Source of the DNA: Lenisia limosa | Lineage: Eukaryota; Breviatea | Direction of reading: 5' to 3' | Assembly (NCBI GenBank): GCA_001655205.1 | Contig: LPNZ01003347.1 | Location: 1 to 46,498 of the forward strand | DNA: 46,498 nucleotides | Part shown: piece by piece, positions 33,801 through 45,491 of the stretch | Layout: every line of letters begins with the position of its first letter | How positions within the stretch are numbered: the first letter of the stretch is position 1 | Made by a program: the position numbers and the translations under genes | Notes under the pieces: generated by a model | Seen by the model: the letters and a program-made list of their open reading frames with translations, nothing else | The model's database searches: none | What the model was told of the DNA's origin: nothing

Positions 33801-34395
33801 GAAATTTCTCATCTTTCTCTAAATATATTATATACTTTCCCAATTCAGTAATGCCCCGTTTCTTTATTTGGATTTATATTGTTGTTTTTTATTTAGCATA
33901 AACCACTCTAGCAACACGCTGTGGAATCTGTGAGCCTCTACCAGGATGAAGAAATTGATATGGGGGTGGTTCGAGACGAAGACCCCTTAAACGACATGCT
34001 GTTGCAACGCACAATGGCAATTTCAGCCGTTGCTGCTCAGATGGAGGGTTTGCTACTCTGTTCTAATATCTAATAAATATAGTAGAAGGTGACGAGGAGT
34101 TTGGACTTGGACAGGACCACAGTCAAATGGCAAGTGTCATGATATCAGATGACACTCCTTCCAGGACCTTCGACTATGGAGGGTGAGCCTTGGTTCTTGC
34201 TTCTTGATTATCCCTGTGTAAAGCGAAACACCCCTTTTATTTGAAATCAAATTGGTTTTGTTTCGTATTGATAAGGGGGTTTTTTACAACAAAGCAATTA
34301 TTGATGGTAGTTCTCACCCACCCAGTTTTGCCAGTATGACAGCTTCAACACGAGCAACAAGAGGCAACAATATTGTTGAACAGGATGCTGGTTGA
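30881..34395 (+). CDS. VOC (glyoxalase-fold) superfamily protein, probably two VOC units
   Basis: ATG 30881 opens MTEMEPENQDPRLAAFRFLL, then the VOC signature TLRFYRDGLGLKLCSRW. The second half of unit one reads RVSINFFVRDIKEAAQNLG and IVVSYIDPNGIKVNLTYVP. A further pair of beta-rich halves follows (SWFDVIAYSDETVLGADIAF; THTLFCVSMSVCTMNQ; QPGITLEDPDSNMICVFTKE), again ending in the D-P-x-x-N element. The C-terminal third is Ser/Thr/acidic and likely disordered, ending NNIVEQDAG with a TGA at 34393-34395. VOC proteins include glyoxalase I, dioxygenases and resistance proteins. The metal ligands and substrate cannot be assigned here. Exons join in phase through 34395, apart from a few short exons at 33000-33400. 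Confidence 0.7.
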
Positions 34396-34486
34396 AAGCC
34401 AGAACCACTCGATTTGAAAACTGACCCCATTATCACCAATTGTGATGAACCACTTCCCCAAATGGACCATGTTATTAATATTGTAT

Positions 34487-36781
34487 TTAAAGGTTGAAAT
34501 GAATTGATTCAGAAACTAAAGAAATGGAAGAGAAAAGGGACCATGAAACACACAAAATCCAGGCAATGAATCCAATTACTGCCTGAATTGTTTTTTGAGG
34601 GGCTATGACAAACAAGGGGCCAGAGGAAACAGGAGCACTCTGCAAATGGTCAGTTATCTTGCTGAGATAACAATACTCCATAATGATGATACATGATCAT
34701 AGCAGATGTTAGACTACCTGTTATCAATACTTTTCCGGAACCCACAGGTAACAAGTCAAACGACACGCCTCCAACGGACTTCAAGAAAAGCGCAAGATAG
34801 CCAGCAATCAAGGCCGGGCCCAAGTACTGTAATGTCAAACATAAACGCTCCGACAGCCTGACGTCGGATTGGCTTTTAGATTATTTCTTATGCTTCCATA
34901 CCCAACTCAGAGTCTGTAATATCATCTTAACTGATATGTCATCGAGTCAATTTAAATTCTAGCAGAATGAAATAAAATGCATTTAAACAAGATAATAGTG
35001 TTTTCTTCAACACTGACAAACCTGCATTGCAATAATGGGCAGCATAAGTACCAGATTGGCAAGCTAGATGATGATTTCAGATAAAGTACAGCTTATTCCA
35101 TCCAGCGAAAAAAATTGAGAAGAAATTTGTCCACTCACTTTATTGGAGATAGTCTTTGGAGACTCTTCATCTTGTTTCATTTGCTCCAAATGCGATTTAG
35201 CTGAATTCAAATATAACTGCATGAATTCTAAATAAAAACTTGCAACTGAATCTTTAAAACAGAAAGCCGAGAAAGAGCCAGAAGCAACAATGATCCGATA
35301 AAGATCTGAAGGGACTGGAAAGAGTCCAGGCTGAATAAGGGGGAAAAGAATACTGAATTCCAATAAATGAAGCAAAATAAGAATTAATTGGATGAACATA
35401 GACTGCTGAAGCAAGGATGGGTGTCATGAAGTCCAAAAGAGAAACAAGTTTCCTGGTTAAGATTTTGACGCAACTTGGAAAGAGAAACTGTTGAGTCACT
35501 AAGGGACATTTGAAGAAGACGTCCCTGTCTCATGGCAGGAATGAAAGTGAGGGACGAAGTGAAGCAAGCCATAAAGGCCAAAAACACGGGATATAAACTG
35601 ACACCAGAAAACATTGCTGCAAACTCCCTTGAAAAGTAAAAGTGCACGTGTTAATAGTTGATGAGAAAATTTTCATGATGCTATTATATCAAGATCCTTT
35701 GCTAATTATCAAAAGTTACAATCTGAGAAGCATAGAAAAGTGGCAGAAGCAAATATAGTCCATCCATTGTTGATTTAAGGAGGTTACTAGTTAAATGACT
35801 AATATATTCTTCAATAATACAATCAAATACTCTACCATTATGATGAAGCCCTGATACATTCTTCTATAATACAACCAAATACTCTACCATTATGATGAAG
35901 CCCAGCAAACAATAAAGCAGAAGCGCTCTGTTCAGTCTCTTGAAGTGCAAAAGACCGCATCAAAGAGGCTTGAAGTGACGTTGAAAACCCGATCAGCTCT
36001 GCAAGATAAGTAAGAAATTCTTTACTGTAAAGACCCAATAAAGGATTCTTCCATGCTTCAAACTATCTCACCTTGGTCCAAATTGCTTAAATCAAGTAAC
36101 CACAAAGTTAGTAAGGATAAAATACTGGAAAGAAGGAGAATGAGTAGAATGAAAACAGAGCAAAGAAGACTCCAATAAACGCGGTTGCTATAAGGTATAG
36201 TTGAGATTGAGCAAAATGCTTCCAAGCAAAGAACACAGAAAACCTACAATATCAAAGAAAATATGGCTTACAGTGCATGGATAGAAACTGCAAGAGGTAC
36301 ATAGTAACCAGGGTGATTTGGTGTATAAAAGAAAACATTCCACAATTCAGCAATAACAAAACAAATAACCGCTGGTAAGAACCAAATCAAAAACCGTAGC
36401 AACATTCAGTTAAAAGAGTGGAGAAAGTTTGATAGTCATCGAAACGTATCACTGAGTCTTCGTCGAGCTTGAGATAGTCAACAACGACTACTTTGTTACC
36501 TTGACTGTGACAAAATTTTCGTCTTTGAGTTGGCTAGCGCAGTTCTTCTTTTGCTTTAACTGGTGATGTCGACGCTCCTTTCGTGGCAGATTTCTTGTCA
36601 AAAAAAACACAAACTGAGAATTGGAGACTAAGTAGTCTTGCTGCAAAATGCTTTCATGGTTTTTATGCAAAAGGCAAGAAAGATTATTGAGAATTTGTAA
36701 AGAGAGTAGCTGCAGGACCTTTGTTCGATAGAGAACAAAGCATGGCAGAACAATACTCAGGATGGAAGGCGGGATAAGCAT
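34487..36781 (-). CDS. TMEM161: TMEM161 family multi-pass membrane protein
   Basis: ATG 36779-36781 opens a hydrophobic N-terminus (PSILSIVLPCFVLYR). The conserved RFDDYQTFSTLLTECC element lies near 36430. TM-rich exons follow (ICFVIAELWNVFFY; VYWSLLCSVFILLILLLSS), then SASALLFAGLHHN. The block SSLTFIPAMRQGRLLQMSLS corresponds to the LTFPGLRLAQMH region of human TMEM161. YRIIVASGSFSAFCFKDSV and YLNSAKSHLEQMKQDEES match its YLNLAQKCVDQMKKE region. The last exon reads PQKTIQAVIGFIAWIL and ends SESIHFNL with a TAA at 34487-34489. Function is poorly defined in any organism; in vertebrates it is linked to ion-current regulation in heart. The end is 92 bp from the convergent VOC gene. Confidence 0.88.
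35807..35903. repeat. 45-bp tandem repeat (period 52) carrying a splice donor
   Basis: Two copies of TTCTTC(A/T)ATAATACAA...GATGAAGCCC differ at two positions. On minus each contains CATCATAATG/GTAGAG, the donor of the TMEM161 exon ending AGLHHN. The copy nearer the exon body is the one that fits. Confidence 0.9.
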
Positions 36782-37484
36782 GTTTTCTCCTTCCCTATTG
36801 ATAATAAAACAAGTTCAACTCCCCTACTATCAGTAGACTTTTCTTGAAGAGTTAATTAGAGGGGGGGGTGAAGTGTGCCCCTGTCGCGGCAAGTGGGTAG
36901 GAGGGGGTACTAGAAGAAGAAAAAAAGGGGGAAAGGACAAAAGAGAGAGAGGAAGCAAGTGAAGCAAGCAAGAGCAAAAGGGGGAAAGACTGATCTATGA
37001 TCTATTTGCTATTGGTCACCTCGTTCCAGCCTCGTTCCCCTCCTCTTGTTTCCTTTCTAATTGTTGTTGTGTGCGAGTTGTGTGGAGGTTGTGTGCACGT
37101 GTTACCCAGAAAGCAGGAGCTTCACAGAACGGACCCCCCAGTCGGATAGAGTCAGACGACTGACTTCGTGGGTTGGCTGACAAGTGATAATAGAATAATA
37201 GACAACATATATATCTAATTTGATCTATTCTGGTCATTTATCATGCAGGGTATGAATTTGTATTATTTATTTTTTTGTTCTCTCTTTTCATTTATTGTCT
37301 CTGAAGTAATTCCCAAGTTATCTTATTCTTTTTTGTTTTTGCAAGCAGATTTCTCTTCTCTCATCTCTGTTTTCTTGGGGTAGCACAACTTTATTTTTCT
37401 TTTGGAAAGGACATAAAAAGAAGCAAGAAATTGTAACGCACAAAGCTGAATTCCCAACTCTCTCATTCTCCAGTGTTGAGCAAG
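36782..37484. promoter_or_regulatory. divergent intergenic region, TMEM161 / CARNMT1
   Basis: A purine-rich tract (36890-36980, GAAG/AAGGGG-rich) is followed by a pyrimidine-rich tract at 37255-37400. No open reading frame here resembles a gene. The region presumably contains both promoters and the 5' UTRs. Confidence 0.4.
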
Positions 37485-39123
37485 ATGACAGAAACCATTG
37501 ACGACAACATTTCTGAATCCAGGTTTGCCCAGAGAGCTGACCAATGTGTCTTGTCTGTGTTGTGATTCTTTGAGGGCTCATGGACTGTGGATGATATTTC
37601 TGAGGGAATATATAAGAGGTAGTAGTGCACAGAGATTATATTCAGTTCTTAAAATTACACAATGCAACGTTGTACAGTGTCAGTGATGCTTCCTTTCATG
37701 CAGTTATTGATACTCATTAGTGTTACATCTGAAAATAGGCATTTTATGTCTGTTGTTGAAGCTTTTAGCTTCTATCAGTTTTATGGTGGAAAGTTGATGA
37801 TTTATTAATAATTGTTGTTGGCTTGAAAAGATTAAACACAATCATTCACGGTTAAATGAGCATCAAAAAGAGGCCGTCGCAAAACTTGGTGTTAATGAAA
37901 GACTTCAAAATGTTCGCACCTCAATGTTTGTTGTGATCTTTGCTTATTGTCCTCAGACTAATCAATTCCGACTTTATCAATTTGATTCTTGGAGAAAGTG
38001 GATTTGTTTATCCGTCATATTTGGTTTCAGGTATTAAATACGACCTTCCTACAGAGAAACGTGAGTTCTGTATTTCCCATTTACCGTCCAGCGTTATCAA
38101 AAGACTTTGACAAAGTCTTGACAACTCTCAGACAATTCTGCCGTGATTGGTCGTCGGAAGGCCTGGATGAGCGCAATGAGTCTTATCTGCCGTGTAGGAT
38201 GGGGGGGGGGGACCAAAAAAACCCAAATCTACCATAATGGCGTAATGTTTGGGAGGTTGGGAGGAAGTGTGGGGAAATTATCTTCACCGATTTCCTCAAA
38301 ATTCATACAACAGTGCTCCAACTTCTGGAAAAGTACGTGCCAAGTGACATGCCAGAGAAACCTTCCGTCCTTGTCCCTGGTGCAGGATTGGGGAGACTCG
38401 TGTGGGAAGTTGCAATGAGAGGCTACCATGCTCAAGGTACTTGTTTATGTTCAACCTAGGAAATGAGGTGTCGTACTTCATGTTGTTGGCGTCCAATTTC
38501 ATTTTAAATAACTCTGCTTTTGTCAATGAGTTTCATTTGAGCCCATTTGCTTTGAGTAATCTGAATGTCTTCGCAAATAAGTTTGTGTTTATGCCTAACC
38601 AGCGACAACACTCGGGTCATCCACGTTCCTGACGTTCTCCCAGCCTCAATTCCCGAAGGTGTTCAGTTCTCTATGTGTGCCGGTGAATTCTTGGAAGTGT
38701 ACTCGCATTCTCCCAACTCCTTCAATTGTGTAATGACGTGCTTTTTCTTGGACACGGCTATGGTTGTAGTGGATTACATTGAAACCATATATCAGTTCTT
38801 TCTTTTCACTAACCTGTATCCTCAAGCCTGGTGGTGTATGGTTGAATTTAGGCCCGTTACTCCACCATTTCGCAGACTCCTCAGAAGCAACTGTGGAATT
38901 GACCTGGGAAGAAATTCGAAGCTACAATGAAATGATTGGATTTGAAGTCCTTGTAAGCCAATGAGGGTATGGTGTAATAGTTCAGGAGGAATCAAGGCAG
39001 CCTGCACGATACACATGTAACACAAGGAGTATGATGCGAGTCCACTATGACACTGTTATAATGGCGGCAAGGAAACCCATGGTTTGTTACCATAACCTGT
39101 ATTCATCATCAATAGAAGGGTAA
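37485..39123 (+). CDS. CARNMT1: carnosine N-methyltransferase (N2227 family)
   Basis: ATG 37485 reads [28 protein letters not shown] follows near 37740, then a helical exon [19 protein letters not shown]. The catalytic region starts [17 protein letters not shown], then [20 protein letters not shown], the SAM-binding G-x-G-x-G loop. [48 protein letters not shown] and [15 protein letters not shown] follow, all collinear with human CARNMT1. The tail reads [14 protein letters not shown] and runs to a TAA at 39121-39123. The enzyme transfers methyl from SAM to the histidine of carnosine-type dipeptides or proteins. The join between the exon ending about 37790 and that starting 37831 is not phase-clean, so one edge there is wrong. 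Confidence 0.93.
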
Positions 39124-39206
39124 AGCTCTGTCTCCTCGAGCGTATCCTATTTCACAAATGACGTCTTCATCGCAGAACCCTGTTAGAGACTTGCCATTCC
39201 AATGAA

Positions 39207-41631
39207 CTACTGTAACAAAAGCTTGAGTTCGTCATCGGAAGGTGGCTCCCCAATTTCCACGTTATGGGTGTCGGGCTTCTCTTTTGGCCAGTATTTAACG
39301 TCGTAAACAACAATTGCCTTCTTTCCATTAGCCATATCCTTGGTCACAAAAAGGAAATTGAATTTGTCAATCCAAGCCCAATGAGGTGCTAAAACATGAG
39401 AGTTTGCCTCTCTTACCATGAGGCTGCTTTCTGATTTTCGAAATAGACCTGATTTCTTGGATTAGAGTTTCCTTCAAGCAATGAATTAGCTCAGTTTCAG
39501 AAGAAAAGAACTGGTGAGCGAAATAGAAATAAACGGCCGATTTCTTGAAGAACTTCTTGATAGCAGTGTTAACAGATTCAGAGACAACAACTTCCCTTAT
39601 GCGTCAGGACAATCTAATTCAATCTCAATCTCGACAATAATTCCCAAGACCTTCCCCCTTACTCAATTTCTTCAACAACATCTGTGAGCCAATTTGGGAT
39701 AGTTGCGTTTTCAGCGGAGTCAAACCGTGGTAGATAGGGCAAATAACCAGAAAGAAAAAACCTTAATATCAAGAATGGGGGTTCCATCAACCAAATCAAT
39801 ACCAGAAAGAATGATTGTTTTCCTATCCGCAGAGAATCCTTCAACCTAAAATTGTCATCCCTCAGTCCCACAAAAAGACGGAATATCTCGATACAATCCT
39901 CGTTAAAATTCGATATTGTACAGACCAGTCTATTTCGTTAGGAAGCTCCCGGGGAACCAATCCTTATCATATCTTGAAACATGTGATGTAGTGTGGACCC
40001 CACTTATTCGTTCGAGCGTGTGTGCTTTTTGCCAAGTGAATCCCTAGTCATAGCCATCTCCCCTCAAACCTTCGCAAGAGATAATCCAATGGGGTTCGGC
40101 CTATGCGGAGTTCGAGTTGAGAACATTCCAACCTAAAACAAGTCACATGATAGTTTTTGAAGAAGAAGAATGATAGATGTATTGGTTAACTCAAGAAAAA
40201 GGCAAATAAAAAAAAAAACACATAGTACATATGATATATTATATAGTAATATACGTATAGTATGCCATATCATATAATACTAGTAGTATATACTATATCA
40301 TACAATATCGTATGTATTTATATAATACATATAATATGATATATTATATCTATAGAAATGAGAAATAAAAACAAGGTTGTGTCTGAAAAAAAGATAAAAA
40401 AATGTCGAAAAATTACAACAACTAATATGATGTTCCAAATCTATGTGATTTGACATTCTATCTCAAGAGTTTTACAATTTGACACCGTTTGCCGACCCTT
40501 TTTCCGCCAAGCCGAGGAGGCGCTACCTTCCCTCTTGTTCTTGACGCCTTCGAGGCATCCTAATAAGATAAATGGAAAGCAGCAAAATGCGAAACCCTAC
40601 TTTGGAAATCGATCGTGCAGCTTTGTTCTTATTGTGGTGGAATTCAAAGAGGACCCAGCAGTGTGATGCACCCCAGTCGGCAAAGCATGACGGAGGGCTG
40701 CAGTCTGAAATATCATTCGTTAAAAGAATCCCAGTTCAAACACACCGCAATTATCATTCCTTTATTAGAATGCCCATAAAATGCGCAAAACAGTGACTAA
40801 TCTAATAAAAACTTCATCAACTTCAACACACCATATGGATCCCACCTTGGGCCGACAATGTTGGNNNNNNNNNNNNNNNNNNNNNNNNNNNNNNNNNNNN
40901 NNNNNNNNNNNNNNNNNNNNNNNNNNNNNNAACCCTCGAGGATTCTCAAATGGGCTCTGGAGTGAGGTACAATGTTGCCTTGACGTGGGCAGGCGTTGCA
41001 CTCTCTGAAGACCGACTTCAAATAGCCTGAGGGTGGCGGTGAGTTATTGTAGCTATGTCCATGAATCCAAATAATAGAAAGGCAAAACCTGGAAAAGCCA
41101 AAGGGTTGAGACCTTATTTAAACAGTTCTTACCGATAGGATTGCAAACAAGCTCCCTTTGCTGTTCAGCCGTAACCACAGCAGCTGGAGGATTCTAAAAG
41201 GTGAGGGTCTCAAAATGTTGTATATGTGGTACCCCTGTTGGAACACTTTTTTGGGGTGAAGGGGCTTGTATTTGCGCTTGGCATGAATTGAAAGTGCAAA
41301 ATATTGTGATCATAAAGCACTCTATCAATAATAATGTTTCACCGCTCCATGAGAGTGGTATCGAACAAGGGTCCGCCTACCACTTCTTCGTTTGTTTTTG
41401 GCTTCTTTGTGACAACATCCTCAGTGGGAGCGGTCTGCCTCTTCAGCTCGGACCCCGATCCCCGTTGAGCAGTCGCAAGCCTCAGCAAATCTGCTTCAAA
41501 TTCAGCGGAAAGATTCAGCTCTTTGAAGGAGGAGTCTTCTTCTTTTTTCAAGTTTTCTGTATTAAAATCAAATAAAACAAACCAAGGATATTATAGAGCA
41601 CTCTGGATGGTGCAATCAGATAGTCTTTCAT
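39207..41631 (-). CDS. TRMO: TRMO, tRNA (N6-threonylcarbamoyladenosine) methyltransferase, TsaA/YaeB family
   Basis: ATG 41629-41631 opens a long eukaryote-type N-terminal extension (KDYLIAPSRVLYNILENL). The TsaA fold follows: PIGYLKSVFRECNACPRQGN and HSRAHLRILEG (about 40950-41030), WVLFEFHHNKN (about 40640), APPRLGGKR joined to VGMFSTRTPHRPNPIGLSLA (SAM site; about 40080-40525), then IILSGIDLVDGTPILDIK and PYLPRFDSAENATIPNW. A C-terminal domain follows (VNTAIKKFFKKSAVYFYFA, DKFNFLFVTKDMANGKKAIV), matching the second domain of human TRMO, and ends at a TAG at 39207-39209. The enzyme N6-methylates t6A37 of tRNA using SAM. Oddity: between LDIK and PYLP there is a 22-nt insertion or frameshift. 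The gap at 40865 hides the start of the domain's next exon. Confidence 0.93.
40205..40350. repeat. ATA/TAT-rich simple-sequence tract
   Basis: Almost pure A/T dinucleotide and trinucleotide sequence (CATATCATATAATACTAGTA) inside a TRMO intron. Confidence 0.85.
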
Positions 41632-42205
41632 CTTGATATGAGGGATGACCAATGTTAGCTTCGCAAAAGTCAAAACTTAACTATGTCCCCACGATAGGTA
41701 AATATTTGAATGATATGCGAACAATCTAAGCTCGTAAACCAAGTAAAAGGGCTTTCTTTCGTCATTCGTCGCCCCCCAAACAAACCAAGCATGGGGTGGT
41801 GTATATGAGGATTCGTGAAAATTGAATTTTGTAAAATTGTAAATAGGATTAGAATAAGTGGATATAACTCACATAACTGGGATATACAGGGGATAAAATA
41901 ATAATATAGACAGACTAGCATAGACAGGAGAGAAAGTTGAAAGCAGTTCAGAGAAGAAGAGGAAGAGGCGTGTAATCTACCCCAATCTCATTCTGTCATT
42001 TCAGCCGCTTCTAGCCTCAGGAACTTGCACAGAACTTGCCAGGTGCTTAGAGTCTAAGCCAATCTCAGTGCTTTATGGTTGGGGGGGGGGTAATGTTTGA
42101 TCCCCCTTTCTTGATGGAGTCTTGTATGAATGACTTTGCACACGTAAAGTTCTTTTGATAGCTATATTTTGCTAATAGAACTGAAACATTTAATTGTCAC
42201 TTCTG
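41632..42205. promoter_or_regulatory. divergent intergenic region, TRMO / AT-hook gene
   Basis: 574 bp with a purine-rich patch at 41930-41970 and a G9-10 run near 42080. A purine-rich patch also lies 5' of TMEM161. No defined promoter motif was found. Confidence 0.35.
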
Positions 42206-45200
42206 ATGATGAAACAGAGTGTCTTCCTTGATAATCGTAACCGTTTCGACTCTCTTCAAACTTTTCTATTCGAGAGTTTCATAGCCTGTAGCCTCCACGA
42301 AAGCCAGTTAGAAGACGGCGAGGGGGAAGTGCTGTCACATCGCAGTTCAAGCCTCCACAGCCCATATCAGAGGTAGCCAATCTAACTCCTGATTATGTCA
42401 CTTCTTATATATTTGATAACTGGCATTTGATATTGAGGATCTAGGAACCATTTGATATTGAGGATCTAGGAACCATCCCCAAAGCCAAAAGCCAAAAAGG
42501 GGAGGCCAGTCAAGAATGAGACGCTTCCGTCCAAACCGACACGGATGACTTTGCGACAGAAGGCCAAGTTGGAAGGAATTGCACCGCNNNNNNNNNNNNN
42601 NNNNNNNNNNNNNNNNNNNNNNNNNNNNNNNNNNNNNNNNNNNNNNNNNNNNNNNNNNNNNNNNCCGGAAATACTCATCAAGAGCGTCAAGAAAACCGTT
42701 GTTGAAGACGAAGAGGATGATGATGACTTTGAAGAGAAGTTGTCAGTAACGTCAAGGTCGCCGACCGAGCCAGTCGACTTGTTTCTTCCTCCAAACTATG
42801 TTCAGTCTGACAGCAACTTGTCGGACGATGACCGGTCAGGATGGGATCAGGTTTTTGAGGGTTTTGCTTGTAACTCCTCCCCCCCCCCCTCCAACCTCGA
42901 TGTTCTTCTTTTCTGTACANNNNNNNNNNCCCGACATGGAGATTGACTCGCCAATTAAACTGGCCGACTCCGTTGAATCCGAGCCAGCCACTGTGCTTTC
43001 TCCAAAGATCATAGATCTAGATGCACCGCCCAGAGCAGCACCAAGTCCTGCATTCCCATCTTCTGTTCTCAATGAATCTACTCCTTCCATGCAGACCCCT
43101 ATTGATTCACCTCCTCCCTCCCCAATTCCTACCCCCAAGACCCCNNNNNNNNNNNNNNNNNNNNNNNNNNNNNNNNNNNNNNNNNNNNNNNNNNNNNNNN
43201 NNNNNNNNNNNNNNNNNNCTCCGTCTTTCAAGCCCCCCCAGAAGGCTTTATCTCGGACCCCTAAGACGTTACCCCCGAAAGAGGTTTGAGGTGGTTTATG
43301 TTCGCGATCCAACTTGGGTGTGCGCTGACAGTAGCATCAACTCACCGCCACCCCTCAGGATAGTCCAAAGAGAACCGCCGCGCCCACTGGGTCGTCTTCT
43401 GATAGTGATGAGGACTTTATTAATGTTTGCTCTTTGGATGCTCTTTCCCTTTTTTCAATTTTCATAAGTGACTTTTCTAATTGTATTTCGAAAGAAAGGA
43501 AATAGTATCGATAAGAGGATCAGTTAAAAGATTATTTTAAAAAAATGTGATTACTTTTATGACCTCGTTGATTGCCTTATTTACTGTATAGGTGTCCACT
43601 ATCAGTACCCCGACGACATTCCAGCCCCCAACCAACAAACCACAACAAGACCTTCGAGAAGATTCCAACTCAATGTCCCCTGAAATTGTGATCCATCAGG
43701 TGGTGAAGCCTGCAGCCACCCTTGAATCCGACATTTCTTTGGCCGATATCCAGGGTTACGGTCGCGATGTTGAGCGGGTCTTGCCATTGATGCCGCAAAC
43801 GGAACAAAAACGGTCCCCTTCATTGCTGCAAAATGGTTGGGGTGAACATATATATATATATTCATTACCTCTTCAATTATTAGAAAATATAACACATATT
43901 AATTTAATTCACCTAATTTACAGTCCAGCGAGTAGGATTTTTTACAGTCCTGTAGGGAAAAGGCCACGCGGCCGTCCTCGAAAAGACGGATCTTTGCCAA
44001 ACACCCCACGCACAACGCCAAATGCTACACAGAAAAAGCAGTCCATGGCCCTTTTACAGGTACGGTCTGACACATTGTGTATGAATTGTTGTCATGTAGC
44101 TACTTGAAAACTAGGTATGTACTTACTTTATAATTCTTCGGTGATTTGATAAAATATTCTCAGTTTTCATCATTATTATTTATGTTGGGTACGGACATTA
44201 TAATTTGATAAACAGAAGCGCTTCCGAAGTGTTGACACTGACAATGGCGACAGTTCCGATGATGACGTCCCTGAAGCCCTCCATGTTTCTTTGAAAACTA
44301 TTAAAGTATGTTCCATTTGCTGATTAAATTATATCATATTATGCATGAACGGCTAAACCCTATAAAACCCTATAAATCCCGATATTTTAATAAACTTTTT
44401 GAATAATTTCCCTCAAAAAACTTCAACATCAATAAAAACCAATAGAAATACGAAATAATGACCGAATGTAAAATTTCACACATTGCAGGAAAATTGGCAC
44501 TCCGGGCCGGGCGCCCGGGGTCATTTTCTGAAATAATCAGTTCAAAAATCTTGCTCTTTTTGTTATTTTGGGATGTTCTCAAATTTGGAATTAAGTTTGT
44601 GGAAGTTTCATAACTTTTGCGAATTCGGACCCCGAAAGTTCCAGAAAGTTCCTTGCCTAATTAGGAAAATAGGGCTTTGAAAGTCCCAAAATTCTCGAAT
44701 TTTCCTTTGTTGGTAATTTCAGTCAAAATGTCAGGCTTCATAAAAAAAATATAGGGTTTTATAGGGTTTAGCCGTTCATGCTTATATAAATACCCTGAAA
44801 TAAGCTGATTATATTTATTGGATCCATCAGCAAGACAAGTTGTGTTACTTAAATAGCGTATTTGACCTCTTTAGACTTCAGTTTACGATCGATGGAGAAG
44901 ATCAACTGGTCAAATGTCAAATTGGATTGTGAACATCATCAAAAAGAACGCACAGTTTTTTCTCTTCCTAACTTCAGGGAAACTCTTGGCTTGATTCCAA
45001 CTGAACACCATAGGACTGCAATGCAATTTTTACAAAACTATGGACACGAGTGAGTTTTATGCGATTATTATATTATGTTATTATTCATCAGTTTTGAACA
45101 AGATTTCATCTTCCAGATTGTCTGGTCAATTGACGTCAGCAAAACTTCCCAACACAGTCAACCCAATGTCTATTAACAAAGACCTGGTAAAATCGATTTA

Positions 45201-45491
45201 TAACTTTACATTTCTAGGAGAATTTTGAACGTGATATTGACAACGCTGTGCTACAAAATGAATTTCTGAAGGACGTTGTTGATGATGTCGACCATTCAAA
45301 GTGGGTTTTATGACAGTTCATTCCTCTCGACAATTTGTAATGTGAATCTGTTAACGCAGTAGAATCGTTTCGGGAAGTGCCAAAGAAGAACATCTGGTAG
45401 GTTGAGCTTTCAACTCCATTGCTATCTTCTTTTTTTTTTGCTTATTCAATAGGAAATGATGAATGAGTACCCAGCAACCAGTTCAATATAG
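42206..45491 (+). CDS. AT-hook nuclear protein, family not recognised
   Basis: ATG 42206 reads MMKQSVFLDNRNRFDSLQTF. A basic exon follows (KPKAKKGRPVKNE, then PTRMTLRQKAKLEGIAP). After the gap come an acidic stretch (VVEDEEDDDDFEEKLS), LFLPPNYVQSDSNLSDDD and Pro/Ser-rich exons. A canonical AT-hook, KRPRGRPRKDGSLPN, lies at 43961-43998. The tail has DTDNGDSSDDDVPEALHVSL, FTIDGEDQLVKCQIGL, TLGLIPTEHHRTAMQFLQNY and VSGSAKEEHLEMMNEYPATS, with a TAG at 45489-45491. The AT-hook and acidic/basic blocks indicate a chromatin protein binding AT-rich minor groove. The MTLRQKAKLEG stretch recalls the R-x-T-x-R-Q-x-A element of INO80B/IES2 proteins, but the gap at 42588 prevents a check. A MITE-like element sits in one intron. 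Confidence 0.75.
42424..42473. repeat. 25-bp tandem duplication of a splice acceptor
   Basis: CATTTGATATTGAGGATCTA plus GGAAC occurs twice without mismatch. Each copy has the GATCTAG/GAACC acceptor, and the second leads into the EPSPKPKAKKGRP exon. Confidence 0.95.
44343..44781. mobile_element. MITE-like non-autonomous DNA transposon, 32-bp terminal inverted repeats
   Basis: The left end at 44343-44374 begins GCATGAACGGCTAAACCCTA. The right end at 44750-44781 is its perfect reverse complement. The flanks share TTAT on both sides, a possible 4-bp target duplication. The 375-bp interior has no convincing ORF and contains a GC-rich CCGGGCCGGGCGCCCGGGG patch. It lies in an intron of the AT-hook gene between 44306 and 44880. 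The superfamily is not assignable from the ends alone. Confidence 0.88.

Noticed and set aside
40502-41631. A separate unknown gene upstream of TRMO
   Set aside because: The exons GYLKSVFRECNACPRQGN and APPRLGGKR match the N-terminal half of TRMO and join in phase with VGMFSTRTPHRPNPIG, so it is one gene.
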